Below are positions 7,453-15,501 of a DNA stretch of 26,198 bases, piece by piece. This DNA comes from Candidatus Dormiibacterota bacterium. Lineage in GTDB: Bacteria > Chloroflexota > Dormibacteria > Dormibacterales > Dormibacteraceae. The notes beneath the pieces were generated by a model. That model did not search any database. It saw nothing but the letters and a program-made list of their open reading frames with translations, and was not told where the DNA came from. Made by a program: the position numbers and the translations under genes. Position 1 is the first letter of the stretch; every line of letters starts with the position of its first letter. The stretch covers positions 1 through 26,198 of the forward strand of contig PLYD01000155.1 in assembly GCA_003151665.1 (NCBI GenBank). The letters are read 5' to 3'.

Positions 7453-8844
7453 CTAAGCGGTTTTCGTCGATTGCTGGGCCAGGATGAGCAGGCTCGTCAT
7501 CGTGTAGATCACCATCAGAGCCAGCATCGGGTACTGGCTCAGCAAAGCTCGCTGCGCGGTTCTGAACCTCTCTCCCGCTCTCAGGTGCGCGAGGTAGACC
7601 GCGATCACGTGGCCGAGCACTATCAGCACGACCTGCGCGAACCAGGTCGTGGAGGCCTGCGCCAGGGCAAAGCTCGGGGTCAAGTTCGCAACGGCGGGCC
7701 ACAGGTGCCATCCCTTGCCAAGCGGATCGTTGAGCAGTGGGATGAGGGCCTGGGACTGCACCAAAACGTAGGTGTAGTTGTGCGCAGCGTTGTAAACGAG
7801 CGCGATTGGTACAAGGGTCATGGCGAAACCGGTCGCCGTCGTCACGAAGTCGACCTTGCGATTGCCGAAAAAGATCACCAGCTCGATGAACGCGACGAAT
7901 ACCAGTAGGAAAGCGATCGTTAGAAGGGTCAGGCCCAGCGTCCTGACGAAGAAGAAACCCCACGGTCCCATCGGGAGCCACAGAGGCTCGAGGGTGGCGT
8001 TAAAGTCCTGCCACGCCGGGGTCGCGAGGATGCCGTCGAATGCGAGCGTGCTTAGCATCAGGATCACGAAGAACACGCGATCCCAGCCACTCGGTCCGGC
8101 ATTGAGCAAGCCGACGCCCCACGGGCGCACGTACACGGCAGAGATGGCGCCGTCCTCGCCACGCTCACCCTCGATCGGCCCGAACTTGCCGATGATGCCG
8201 AACAGCACTGTGAAGGCCTCGCAGTGCTCGAGCCATTCATCGCGCCCGAAAAGGACCATGCCCGCCAGCGTCACCGCGCTGTACGCGAGAGCGGTCAATG
8301 CCACCACGCGAGGTTGGTTGGCCATGCCCGTGGTGAGCTCCAGGCAGGCGAAGGAGAAGTAAGCCGCCGCCGCCGGCCAGACGCCCACGTTGGGGAACTT
8401 CCTTACCGGGCCGACGTGCACCAAGCGCGTCACCACGTCGTAGATCGCGGCCCACGGGTTCAGCAGGTACCAGAGGTTGCCGACGATCCCTGACAGGATC
8501 ACAAGCCCGGCCCAGAAATAGATCCAGGTCAGGTACTCGGCAGGGTTCAGCGCGGGGTTGGTCGAGCCGAACAGACCGGCGACGACGACGACGAGCAATG
8601 CCAGGAACCCGATGGTTCCCCCCACCCCCCTCGTCCACCTTGACCGCGCCAGCGGAAGTAGGAATCGGGCTGGGCGGCGTGGGTATTGGACCGCCTTGGC
8701 TCCGACCTGTTCGCCGGCGAAGGCGACGACGAGGACGAAAGAGATGACCACCACGCCCGCGGCCGCGAAGAGGTACCAGAAGAGCGGCGCGGGAAGGTCG
8801 TACCGCGGGCCGAAACCGTGCAGGAAGATGCCTGGAGCAAACAT
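7453..8844 (-). CDS. conserved polytopic membrane protein, about 10 membrane segments
   Basis: The protein has 463 residues from ATG 8844. I chose this start over the longer frame (to 8892) because the ATG overlaps the stop of the upstream cupredoxin gene as TGATG, a classic coupled arrangement. The N-terminus has HGFGPRYDLPAPLFWYLFAA and the chain then carries repeated hydrophobic segments. Notable loop motifs are NPWAAIYD, GRDEWLEHCEAFTVLFG and a histidine near HNYTYVLVQSQ. It recalls membrane proteins that some databases label 'fenitrothion hydrolase', found beside cupredoxin-like genes in actinobacteria; I recall this without being able to check it, and that label is doubtful as a function. 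Translational coupling to a cupredoxin suggests a role in copper or heme handling or electron transfer. No catalytic motif is recognised. Confidence 0.68.
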   Translation of the reverse strand: MFAPGIFLHGFGPRYDLPAPLFWYLFAAAGVVVISFVLVVAFAGEQVGAKAVQYPRRPARFLLPLARSRWTRGVGGTIGFLALLVVVVAGLFGSTNPALNPAEYLTWIYFWAGLVILSGIVGNLWYLLNPWAAIYDVVTRLVHVGPVRKFPNVGVWPAAAAYFSFACLELTTGMANQPRVVALTALAYSAVTLAGMVLFGRDEWLEHCEAFTVLFGIIGKFGPIEGERGEDGAISAVYVRPWGVGLLNAGPSGWDRVFFVILMLSTLAFDGILATPAWQDFNATLEPLWLPMGPWGFFFVRTLGLTLLTIAFLLVFVAFIELVIFFGNRKVDFVTTATGFAMTLVPIALVYNAAHNYTYVLVQSQALIPLLNDPLGKGWHLWPAVANLTPSFALAQASTTWFAQVVLIVLGHVIAVYLAHLRAGERFRTAQRALLSQYPMLALMVIYTMTSLLILAQQSTKTA

Positions 8845-9206
8845 CACGGGTTCACGATAAGGTGACCGAGGAGGGTCGACGTCGACTCCCACTCGATGTC
8901 GAAGGGACCGCCGCTGATGGTGGCTTTGAAGGTATGTGACACGACCTGGCCAGCGACGCAGTTGAAGGGGATGTCGTAACCGTGCAGGTGCACCTCACCA
9001 GTGGTGTCGCTGGCGATGTTGATGGTCACGGTGTCGTTCTGGTTGACCGTCAGCAGAGGCGGCTGCATCGACTTCGCGCCGGTGACGGTCAAGTTAAAAG
9101 TGCGGTTTTGCGGCGCGGGTTTTTTGTTTCCGAAGATCAGGTAGGCGCCGACGCCGATGAAGATCACCAGGACGCCGGCCACGATGGCAAGACGAAAACG
9201 GCTCAT
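8844..9206 (-). CDS. membrane-anchored cupredoxin-fold protein
   Basis: The protein has 120 residues. ATG 9206 is chosen because TAAGGAGGAAG, a near-perfect ribosome-binding site, lies just upstream; the reading frame continues 48 codons further, but those codons are low-complexity and overlap intergenic hairpins. Residues about 5-24 form a membrane anchor. The rest is a beta-rich domain with LTVNQNDTVTINI, EVHLHGYDIPF and a closing LGHLIV strand, fitting the cupredoxin_1-like fold. The usual C-terminal copper ligand set (Cys-x-x-x-x-His-x-x-x-x-Met) is absent, so classical blue-copper binding is unlikely, though the HLH pair could bind a metal. Its stop overlaps the start of the downstream membrane protein, so the two are translated together. 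Confidence 0.75.
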   Translation of the reverse strand: MSRFRLAIVAGVLVIFIGVGAYLIFGNKKPAPQNRTFNLTVTGAKSMQPPLLTVNQNDTVTINIASDTTGEVHLHGYDIPFNCVAGQVVSHTFKATISGGPFDIEWESTSTLLGHLIVNP

Positions 9207-9231
9207 TACTTCCTCCTTATTTATTGCTAGT

Positions 9232-9285
9232 GCTCCCGGCTCGCCGGGGAGGTGGCGGGCCAGCACCCGCCGGGGGGGACACCCA
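9232..9285. repeat. intergenic hairpin cluster with inverted partial copy of the 18.85-kb element
   Basis: Bases 9239-9256 are the exact reverse complement of 18847-18864 (18 nt). A second perfect hairpin follows: GGCGGG at 9254-9259 pairs with CCCGCC at 9266-9271 around a 6-base loop. A shorter ACCCA/TGGGT pair lies just beyond. The block sits between two leftward genes and may act as a transcription terminator or RNA-stability element. Confidence 0.5.
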
Positions 9286-9312
9286 GGTGGGTACAAACCC
9301 CTCAAAGAGCAG

Positions 9313-9924
9313 CTAGGAGGTTGGGGGTCCCCTCTTGTGGAGCGAGCCACCGGCCGGCTGCAGCCGGAGAACGTTGCCGTTGGCGGCCGGCCACACCTGC
9401 ACCGTGAGGAGGGCAGGCACAGCCGGCGCGCTCACCATCGTGAGCACCGCACGCAGCTCTTCGAGCGCCGATTCGAATCTCGTCCACAGCCATCGGAGGC
9501 CGATCGCCCCGACCGCCGCGACCGGCAGCTGGCCGAGGGTGCCCCAAAGCAACAGGTACGGGGCCGAGGCGGCGCCGGTCCCTGCGATGGCCGCCTCGGT
9601 CATCTCCTGGACGATGAAGCAGGTCAGCTGAACAGTGAAGAGAAGGGCAACGAGCTCGACGTACGAGTTCTGCGAGCCGGCCGCAACGCGCGATCGGCCG
9701 CTGACCATCCGGGCGAGGCCGACCACGAACATGCCGGCCAGGAAAGCGGCGGCGACCACGCCAAGCGCCGTCTTGGCCAGGAGCGGGAAGTAGGCGTGCG
9801 AGCCGGAGCTCTGAAGATGCTGCGCAGCCGCGCCGAAGAGGAGCTGGAATGCGAGGAGGTGCCCGGCCTGAGAGCCGAGAATGCCCACTGCGGCCACGGT
9901 CAAGGCCTGCCGCCGACCGATCAT
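9313..9924 (-). CDS. hypothetical membrane protein, 4-5 membrane segments
   Basis: The protein has 203 residues from ATG 9924. GTG codons at 9948 and 9945 are possible, but TATGAT (five of six consensus -10 bases) lies inside that extension, 6 nt before ATG 9924, which argues for a leaderless start there. Hydrophobic segments lie roughly at residues 5-25, 48-68, 85-108 and 115-140, with a weaker one near 165-180. HLLAFQLLFG in the first segment and FIVQEMTEAA in the third contain a His and Glu that could face one another in the membrane. I do not recognise the family. It lies upstream of, and in the same direction as, the cupredoxin and membrane protein pair, separated by a hairpin-rich gap of about 106 bases. 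A shared role is possible, not shown. Confidence 0.62.
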   Translation of the reverse strand: MIGRRQALTVAAVGILGSQAGHLLAFQLLFGAAAQHLQSSGSHAYFPLLAKTALGVVAAAFLAGMFVVGLARMVSGRSRVAAGSQNSYVELVALLFTVQLTCFIVQEMTEAAIAGTGAASAPYLLLWGTLGQLPVAAVGAIGLRWLWTRFESALEELRAVLTMVSAPAVPALLTVQVWPAANGNVLRLQPAGGSLHKRGPPTS

Positions 9925-9930
9925 GGCTCG

Positions 9931-9936
9931 ATCATA
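9931..9936 (-). promoter_or_regulatory. candidate leaderless -10 box TATGAT
   Basis: TATGAT on the minus strand ends 6 nt before ATG 9924. It is the best -10 match in the window and decides the start of the membrane protein gene. Confidence 0.5.
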
Positions 9937-10011
9937 AACGGACACCACCGAAGTAGAATTCGGCCGACAATCAGGGTAGTTAATGCCAAATCGGAAAAGA
10001 GGGGTTATTTG

Positions 10012-10995
10012 ATGAGAGCTCTGACCTTTGCGCTCGCAGCGGCGATCATGCTCGCGGCTTGCGGCGGGACGTCTACGCCGACCTCCACGACCGCCACGAC
10101 TGGGGTCACCAAGGTCGACACCATCGCGAGCGAAGTGCCGGCTGCGATCAAGAACCTTTCACCGCTGCAGATTGCGACCGACGCAACTTATGCGCCGAAC
10201 GAGTTCGTCAACCCCGATTCAGGTGCGATACAGGGTTGGGACATCGACTTCGGAATCGCCCTCTGCAAGGTCATGGGGCTCGTGTGCACCTTCAACAACG
10301 TGACCTTTGACGACATCATCGCCCAGCTCAAGGCGAGCACTCCGAGCGAGGTTGCGGGTGGTGACAAGCCGCGCTACGCGTTCAGCATCTCCAGCTGGAC
10401 TCCAACCCAGAAGCGCGAGGCCGGCGGCATCGACTTCATCACCTACTACAAAGCGGGTGAGGCCTGGCTCGTGAAGGCCGGCGGCCAGACGATCACCTCG
10501 GCCGCAGACATGTGCGGTCACGCCGTGGCCGTCGAGGCCGGGACCACTGAAGAATCCGACGCGTGGGGCTACATGGGCAAGCAGGTCGGCGGCACTGCGA
10601 TCAGCGGCGACAAGGACAACTGCGCGACCGCGGGCAAGCAAGACATCAACGTGCTGAGCTTCGGCACTCAGACGGAGGCCAACTCGGCGCTGCTGTCGGG
10701 CCGGGCGGACTTCGGATGGCTCGACCAGCCAGTCGCTGGCTACCAGGTGTCGCAGACGGGAGGCAAGCTGCAGCTCGGAGGCACAGCTTGCAGCGTCTCG
10801 CCTTACGGAATCGCACTGGTCAAGGGCAGCGCGCTGGAGACCGCCATGATCGACGCGGCGAAGTACCTGATGGACCACGGCTACTACACCAGCATCCTCA
10901 CGCACTGGGGCGTCCAGAGCGGCGCCGTCACAAGCGCGGACGTGGCGCTCAACAACAACAGTTCCATCGGTCCCACCTGCGTTCCTTCCTACTGA
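10012..10995 (+). CDS. polar amino acid ABC transporter substrate-binding lipoprotein
   Basis: The protein has 327 residues. ATG 10012 is chosen because GAGGGG lies about 9 nt upstream and because it starts a proper lipoprotein signal: MRALTFALAAAIMLAAC, with the lipobox cysteine at residue 17, so the mature protein is anchored outside the membrane. The longer open frame from 9157 is chance readthrough of intergenic and antisense DNA. The mature part is a family-3 solute-binding protein: LQIATDATYAPNEF, GWDIDFGIALCKVMGL, FDDIIAQLKA and DFGWLDQPVAGY are the standard blocks for polar amino acid binders (lysine/arginine/ornithine, glutamine). A Thr/Ser linker follows the cysteine. It is the first gene of a three-gene importer operon. 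The specific amino acid cannot be assigned. Confidence 0.9.
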   Translation: MRALTFALAAAIMLAACGGTSTPTSTTATTGVTKVDTIASEVPAAIKNLSPLQIATDATYAPNEFVNPDSGAIQGWDIDFGIALCKVMGLVCTFNNVTFDDIIAQLKASTPSEVAGGDKPRYAFSISSWTPTQKREAGGIDFITYYKAGEAWLVKAGGQTITSAADMCGHAVAVEAGTTEESDAWGYMGKQVGGTAISGDKDNCATAGKQDINVLSFGTQTEANSALLSGRADFGWLDQPVAGYQVSQTGGKLQLGGTACSVSPYGIALVKGSALETAMIDAAKYLMDHGYYTSILTHWGVQSGAVTSADVALNNNSSIGPTCVPSY

Positions 10996-11028
10996 GGTAG
11001 TCGCTGACGAGCTGAGTCGCATGGCCCA

Positions 11029-12015
11029 GTGACTGAGATGGCCGCCGGCCCGCCGCTGCCTGGCTCACCAGCCGGGCTGCGGCCGGAGGCGATCAAAGCG
11101 ATACCGGTCCGGCACCCGTGGCGATGGGTGTCGACAGTGGTGGTGGTGGCGATCGTCGCCGAGGTGATCTACATCTTCGTCACAGCCCCAGGCATGAGCT
11201 GGGGCGCCGTCCAGCAGTACCTCTTAGGGCGTCTGATCCTGCAGGGGATAGTGGTGACCCTGGAGCTGACCGTCCTCGCCATGGTCATCGGAGTCGTGCT
11301 CGGCATTGTGATGGCCGTGATGCGGCTGTCGCCCAACCCAGTGGTCGCGTGGGTGAGCTGGTTCTACATCTGGTTCTTTCGGGGCACACCGGTGTTGGTT
11401 CAGATTTTCTTCTGGTACAACCTGGCCAGCATCCTGCCGCACATCGCCCTGAGCATTCCCGGCGGACCTGTCCTGTTCCACGCGAGCACCAACGACCTGA
11501 TCAGCCCGTTCACCGCCGCCATACTCGGCCTGGGTCTCAACGAGGCCGCATATATGGCTGAGATCGTCCGCGCCGGTCTCATCTCCGTCGAGCATGGGCA
11601 GACGGAGGCAGCCCAAGCCCTGGGTATGACCCGGCTGCTGGTGATGCGCCGCATCGTCCTGCCACAGGCGATGCGCGTGATCGTGCCTCCGACCGGAAAC
11701 GAGACGATTTCGATGCTCAAGACCTCGTCGTTGGCTTTCGTCGCGACGGTGCCAGAGCTATTCACGCGCCAGGAGCAGATCTCGAACGCCAACTTCGACG
11801 TGATCGAGCTGGCAATCGTGGCGAGCATCTGGTATCTCGCCATGACCTCGATCCTCACCATTGGCCAGTACTACGTCGAGAGGTACTTCGCGCGAGGCGC
11901 GCAGCGCGAGCTGCCGCTCACGCCGCTGCAGAGGTTCCGCCGGATGCTCTTCACCTTCCACGCCCCGCCCCCGCAGGATGAGCCGGTGCCGTCCCTGCCC
12001 AGCCATCATCCCTGA
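11029..12015 (+). CDS. polar amino acid ABC transporter permease (HisM/GlnP type)
   Basis: The protein has 328 residues, starting at GTG 11029. It forms the membrane channel of the importer. A cytoplasmic N-terminal tail of about 35 residues precedes the first membrane segment (about 37-53); about five to six segments follow. The HisMQ-type signatures are [32 protein letters not shown] and [15 protein letters not shown]. The EAA loop that docks on the ATPase is [20 protein letters not shown] at about residues 193-212. There is only one permease gene, so the transporter presumably uses a homodimer. It follows the binding protein by 33 bases and is followed by the ATPase after one base, so the three are co-transcribed. 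A Pro-rich C-terminal tail of about 25 residues is unremarkable. Confidence 0.93.
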   Translation: MTEMAAGPPLPGSPAGLRPEAIKAIPVRHPWRWVSTVVVVAIVAEVIYIFVTAPGMSWGAVQQYLLGRLILQGIVVTLELTVLAMVIGVVLGIVMAVMRLSPNPVVAWVSWFYIWFFRGTPVLVQIFFWYNLASILPHIALSIPGGPVLFHASTNDLISPFTAAILGLGLNEAAYMAEIVRAGLISVEHGQTEAAQALGMTRLLVMRRIVLPQAMRVIVPPTGNETISMLKTSSLAFVATVPELFTRQEQISNANFDVIELAIVASIWYLAMTSILTIGQYYVERYFARGAQRELPLTPLQRFRRMLFTFHAPPPQDEPVPSLPSHHP

Positions 12016-12016
12016 C

Positions 12017-12787
12017 ATGGCAGTTACACCAATGGTCAAGGCTGAGGCGGTTCACAAGAGCTTCGGCCGCCTGGAGGTGCTGCGCGGAATCGACCTCGAG
12101 GTTTATCCGAAGGAGGTGATGTGCATCATCGGTCCGTCGGGCTCCGGCAAGAGCACGTTCCTCCGATGCATCAACCACCTGGAGAAGATCGATGCCGGCC
12201 GGCTGTCGGTCGACGGAGAGCTGGTCGGCTATCGCGAGCGGGACAACAAGCTGTACGAGCTGCCCGACGGGGAAATCTGCCGCAAGCGATCCGAGATCGG
12301 CATGGTGTTCCAGCGGTTCAACCTCTTTCCGCACATGACGGCTCTCGAGAACATCACCGAGGCGCCGGTGCAGGTCAAGAAGATGAGCCGCTCAACCGCC
12401 GAGGCTCAGGCACGCAGCCTGCTCGAACGCGTCGGCCTGGCCGACAAGGTGAAGTCATATCCCAACCAGCTGTCCGGCGGCCAGCAGCAGCGCGTCGCGA
12501 TCGCCCGCGCGCTGGCGATGCAGCCCAAGTTGATGCTGTTCGACGAACCCACCTCCGCGCTCGATCCGGAGCTGGTCGGCGAGGTCCTCGACGTCATGCG
12601 CGCGCTCGCTAACGACCTGGGCATGACGATGGTTGTGGTCACCCACGAGATGGGCTTTGCCCGCGAGGTTGGCGACAGCCTGGTCTTCATGGACGGAGGC
12701 GTCGTCGTCGAGGCGGGCAAACCGCGCGAGGTGCTCGCGAACCCGCAGCACGAGCGCACGCGGCAGTTTCTTTCTAAGGTGCTGTAG
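12017..12787 (+). CDS. polar amino acid ABC transporter ATP-binding protein (GlnQ/HisP type)
   Basis: This 256-residue cytoplasmic ATPase energises the amino acid importer. Walker A is GPSGSGKS at 39-46, the Q-loop is in [18 protein letters not shown], the signature LSGGQQQR begins near 152, Walker B is LMLFDEP at 172-178, and the switch histidine is in [21 protein letters not shown] is characteristic of the polar amino acid subfamily. There is an insert of about 15 residues after the first beta sheet ([16 protein letters not shown]), seen in some actinobacterial-type members. ATG 12017 is only one base after the permease stop. The longer frame from 11861 overlaps the permease and is rejected. 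The 3' end overlaps the convergent ROK gene by 14 bases. Confidence 0.95.
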   Translation: MAVTPMVKAEAVHKSFGRLEVLRGIDLEVYPKEVMCIIGPSGSGKSTFLRCINHLEKIDAGRLSVDGELVGYRERDNKLYELPDGEICRKRSEIGMVFQRFNLFPHMTALENITEAPVQVKKMSRSTAEAQARSLLERVGLADKVKSYPNQLSGGQQQRVAIARALAMQPKLMLFDEPTSALDPELVGEVLDVMRALANDLGMTMVVVTHEMGFAREVGDSLVFMDGGVVVEAGKPREVLANPQHERTRQFLSKVL

Positions 12788-13973
12788 ACGAGGGTTTCGC
12801 GCGTCTTATCGCCAGCGCCAATGACCCCAGCAGCTCAGCTCGTTCGACAAACGTTGCCGGCACTACATCGACGCATTCCGCTGCCGCCAGGACCGTGTAC
12901 CGGCGGATCGAGTCCCGGATCGACTGCAATAGCAGGTCGCCTGCGCGGCTGAGCAGACCCCCGACCACGATCCGCTCCGGGTTGATGAGGTTGCAGAGGC
13001 CCGCAACCGCAACTCCGATCTCGCGACCGGCATCCGAGATGGCGCGCCGGCACCTCACGTCACCCTGCGCCGCGAGCTCGATGACCCCGCCCAAAGTAAG
13101 ACTCTCGCCCGCGTCGCGTCCAACCAGTCGGAGGATCGCCGGCCCCGACGCGACAGTTTCAAGGCAGCCTCGATTCCCGCAGTAGCAAAGCGCGCCGCTC
13201 TCGTTCAGCGTGGTATGCCCGAGCTCGCCCGCGGTTCCTGATGCGCCGCGCAGCAGGCTGCCATCGACTACGAGGCCGGCGCCAACTCCGGTTGCGACTT
13301 TGACGTAAGCGAAATTCGCGCAGCCTCGGCCGGAGCCCCAGGTGAGCTCCGCGAGGGCTCCCAGGTTGGCGTCGTTCTCAATCTCCACCGCAAACCCCAG
13401 CCGCTTTTCCATCTCGGCGCCGATTCGAAGGCCGAGCCAGCCGGGGAGGATCGTCGCCGAGCCGACAGTACCCCGCGCTCTGTCGACAGGTCCCGGGATG
13501 CCGATGCCGGCGCCGAGCACGTCTTTTCGGTGCACGCCAGCCTCGTCGAGAACTTCCACCGCCAATCGCGCGGATGCATCAAGAGCCTCTTCCGCGTTGT
13601 GGTCGACATCCAGCTCGCACCGGCGTTCCGCCAACACGTTGTGCGCGAGATCGGCCACCGCGACCAGCACGTGGCTGTGGCCGAAGTCGATGCCGAGCAC
13701 GGCGCTGGATGACTCCTGCAGCACCAGCTGCACGCCTGGCCGCCCGCCTCGGACGTTCGGCTCCTTGACGTCGACCTCGAATACGAGGCTCGAATCCCTG
13801 AGCTCGGCGACAAGGCTGGACACTGTCGTTCGGGACAGGCCGGTCGCCCTGGCGATGTCAGCCTGGCTGGTGCGGCCCTGGGTGCGGAGCACGCCGATCA
13901 CCCGCTCGCGATTGCGCTCCCGCAACCAACCAAGCGTCCCATCGCCCTTGCCTCTAATCGATGTGCCGGCCAC
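12774..13973 (-). CDS. ROK-family transcriptional regulator
   Basis: The protein has an N-terminal winged helix (residues about 15-75 from this start; [20 protein letters not shown] then [14 protein letters not shown]) and a C-terminal ROK sugar-kinase-like domain, the layout of XylR, NagC and Mlc repressors. The ROK part has [15 protein letters not shown] (phosphate loop), [19 protein letters not shown] and the zinc motif [10 protein letters not shown]. Such proteins release DNA when they bind a sugar or sugar phosphate. The frame opens at TTG 13985; I prefer GTG 13973 because the candidate -10 box (CATGAT, 13985-13990) overlaps the TTG. It diverges from the CUT2 sugar importer across an inverted repeat that looks like its operator, so it most likely represses that operon and itself. 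The effector sugar is unknown. Confidence 0.92.
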   Translation of the reverse strand: MAGTSIRGKGDGTLGWLRERNRERVIGVLRTQGRTSQADIARATGLSRTTVSSLVAELRDSSLVFEVDVKEPNVRGGRPGVQLVLQESSSAVLGIDFGHSHVLVAVADLAHNVLAERRCELDVDHNAEEALDASARLAVEVLDEAGVHRKDVLGAGIGIPGPVDRARGTVGSATILPGWLGLRIGAEMEKRLGFAVEIENDANLGALAELTWGSGRGCANFAYVKVATGVGAGLVVDGSLLRGASGTAGELGHTTLNESGALCYCGNRGCLETVASGPAILRLVGRDAGESLTLGGVIELAAQGDVRCRRAISDAGREIGVAVAGLCNLINPERIVVGGLLSRAGDLLLQSIRDSIRRYTVLAAAECVDVVPATFVERAELLGSLALAIRRAKPSSTAP

Positions 13974-14003
13974 GCCCGAAGGCAATCATGGCGGCATCCG
14001 CCA

Positions 14004-14058
14004 GTTTGTCAAGAGTGCGCACATTGCGTGGGCCAACCGAATCGGGCTCTTGACAAAC
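14004..14058. promoter_or_regulatory. divergent promoter/operator: 12-bp perfect inverted repeat with a TTGACA in each arm
   Basis: GTTTGTCAAGAG at 14004-14015 is exactly repeated inverted as CTCTTGACAAAC at 14047-14058, with a 31-base spacer. Each arm contains a consensus -35 hexamer TTGACA pointing outward: 14007-14012 on the minus strand toward the ROK gene (with CATGAT 16 bases on), and 14050-14055 on the plus strand toward the sugar operon (with AATGCT 17 bases on, a weak -10). GTTTG/CAAAC ends resemble the XylR-type ROK operators. Binding of one dimer to each arm, or looping, would block both promoters. Confidence 0.7.
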
Positions 14059-14084
14059 ACCCCGGCCTGAGCAATGCTCACCTC

Positions 14085-14099
14085 GGCGGAGTGTCCGCC
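14085..14099 (+). other. hairpin near the predicted 5' end of the sugar operon mRNA
   Basis: GGCGGA at 14085-14090 pairs perfectly with TCCGCC at 14094-14099 around GTG. If transcription starts from the TTGACA at 14050, the mRNA would begin next to this hairpin, which could protect its 5' end. The rest of the leader to 14194 (about 95 bases) shows no recognised riboswitch; it ends in a strong GAGGAG ribosome site at 14183-14188. Confidence 0.4.
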
Positions 14100-14194
14100 A
14101 GGGCTGCTGAGTGAGACCTGTTGCCGGCGCACTCTCGCCCCGGAAGAGCCGGGAAGAAGGCACAGGAAGCTGCTAACACCTTGAGGAGAGGCCC

Positions 14195-15427
14195 ATGGAT
14201 TTCAAGCGTTTGACATTGACCGCGAGCGCGAGCTTGATCGCGATCATCGCGACGGCATGTGGAGGCACCAATACGGCGTCGAACTCACCGGCCACGGCAA
14301 CGGTGCCGTCGGACCTGAGCATTAGTCAGTTCAACGTGAACTTCACGTACATGCCCAACCTGAAAGGCCTCGTGTCCGCAGGGTCAGGCATGGTCGGGGT
14401 CATCCTTCCCGACACGACCTCGTCAGCGCGTTACGTAGCGTTCGACCTGCCGTACCTGACCAAGGCGTTCCAGATGGCGGGCTACGCGGCGAACCAGTTC
14501 AAGATCGACAACGCGCAGGGCCAGGAGCAGCAGGAGCTCTCGCTTGCTCAGGCTGACATCACGGCCGGCGCGACCGTCCTGATCATGGACCCGCTGAACA
14601 GCAACATCGGATCGCAGATCCAGGCGTATGCACAGCAGCACGGCGTCAAGGTCATCAGCTACGACCGCGCCACGTTCACCGGAACCAGCACCTATTACGT
14701 GAGCTATGACAACGTCCAGGTGGGCAAGCATATCGGCCAGGGCTTCCTTGACTGCGTCACTGCGTGGGGCGTCAAGAACCCGCAGGTCTTCACGCTCGAC
14801 GGCGGTGAGAACTCCGACCCGAACGCGATCTCTTTCGCGCAGGGCTACAACTCGGTCGTCTGGGGTAACACGACGACTCCGGAGCCCGTGGGCAAGACCA
14901 ACAACGGCTTCACGGTGGTCGGGGACAAGGTGGCGACCGACTGGGTCGCCGCTACTGGTCAGGCCATCTTCCAGGCGCAGTTCGCCGCCCACCCGACCAT
15001 CAACGCCACCATCGAGGCCAACGACACACTGGCCAACGCCGTCATCACCGTCCTGAAGAGCAAGAATGTCAAGGCCAAGTCGATTCCGACCACCGGCCAG
15101 GACGCATCGCTTGACGGCATGGTCAACGTTTTGACCGACTACCAGTGCGGATCGGTTTACAAGGCCGTCTACCTCGAGGCGCAGGACGCCGTCGCCCTGG
15201 CGACAGTGCTTCGCGCGAACGCCACACCTCCAACTGCGTTGGTGAACGCCACGACGACTCCTCCAACCGGAGTCACCGGCTCACCGCAACCCGCCTCCCT
15301 CCTGCCCTCCGTCTGGGTCACCAAGGCCAACATGGAGTCGACAGTGATCGCGGACAAGTTCATCGATGTCACAGCGCTGTGCAGCAAGGCCGGGGCCGCC
15401 GTCTGCACCGCAAACGGCATCTCGTAA
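14195..15427 (+). CDS. CUT2 sugar ABC transporter substrate-binding lipoprotein (XylF-like), copy 1
   Basis: The protein has 410 residues. It begins with a lipoprotein signal (IAIIATAC, cysteine at residue 22) followed by a Ser/Thr/Ala linker. The mature part is a periplasmic-binding-protein type I domain of the ribose/xylose class: GVILPDTTSSARYVAFD, then QQELSLAQADITAGATVLIMDP, HGVKVISYDRA, YYVSYDNVQVGKHIGQG, TLDGGENSDPNA, IEANDTLANAVI and TTGQDASLDGM. It delivers a monosaccharide to the permease encoded downstream. About 40 residues near the C-terminus are Pro/Thr-rich. Strong GAGGAG ribosome site 6 nt before ATG. It is first in the operon controlled by the divergent ROK gene. A perfect hairpin follows its stop, so it may be made in excess over the membrane parts. 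The sugar cannot be fixed; xylose, fructose or ribose are candidates. Confidence 0.88.
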   Translation: MDFKRLTLTASASLIAIIATACGGTNTASNSPATATVPSDLSISQFNVNFTYMPNLKGLVSAGSGMVGVILPDTTSSARYVAFDLPYLTKAFQMAGYAANQFKIDNAQGQEQQELSLAQADITAGATVLIMDPLNSNIGSQIQAYAQQHGVKVISYDRATFTGTSTYYVSYDNVQVGKHIGQGFLDCVTAWGVKNPQVFTLDGGENSDPNAISFAQGYNSVVWGNTTTPEPVGKTNNGFTVVGDKVATDWVAATGQAIFQAQFAAHPTINATIEANDTLANAVITVLKSKNVKAKSIPTTGQDASLDGMVNVLTDYQCGSVYKAVYLEAQDAVALATVLRANATPPTALVNATTTPPTGVTGSPQPASLLPSVWVTKANMESTVIADKFIDVTALCSKAGAAVCTANGIS

Positions 15428-15449
15428 CTCGTTAACTCGTTAGCTCACC

Positions 15450-15476
15450 GACGCCGCCGCAGCTCGCGGCGGCGTC
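15450..15476 (+). terminator. perfect 11-bp intra-operon hairpin, no T-tract
   Basis: GACGCCGCCGC (15450-15460) pairs perfectly with GCGGCGGCGTC (15466-15476) around AGCTC. It lies 22 bases after the binding-protein stop and 25 before the ATPase. Only CCTTTG follows, so it is more likely a partial terminator or a barrier to mRNA decay than a full terminator. Three near-repeats of TAACTCGT (15425-15443) precede it. Confidence 0.55.
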
Positions 15477-15501
15477 ACCTTTGCCTCACTAGTCGCCGAT
15501 A

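Noticed and set aside
9157..10011. Long in-frame 5' extension of the amino acid binding protein (open from 9157)
   Set aside because: It runs antisense through the membrane protein gene and through intergenic hairpins, has low-complexity Arg/Gly-rich translation, and the true lipoprotein signal with its ribosome site begins at 10012.
10996..11028. Possible terminator between the amino acid binding-protein gene and its permease gene
   Set aside because: No inverted repeat or T-tract found in the 33-base gap.
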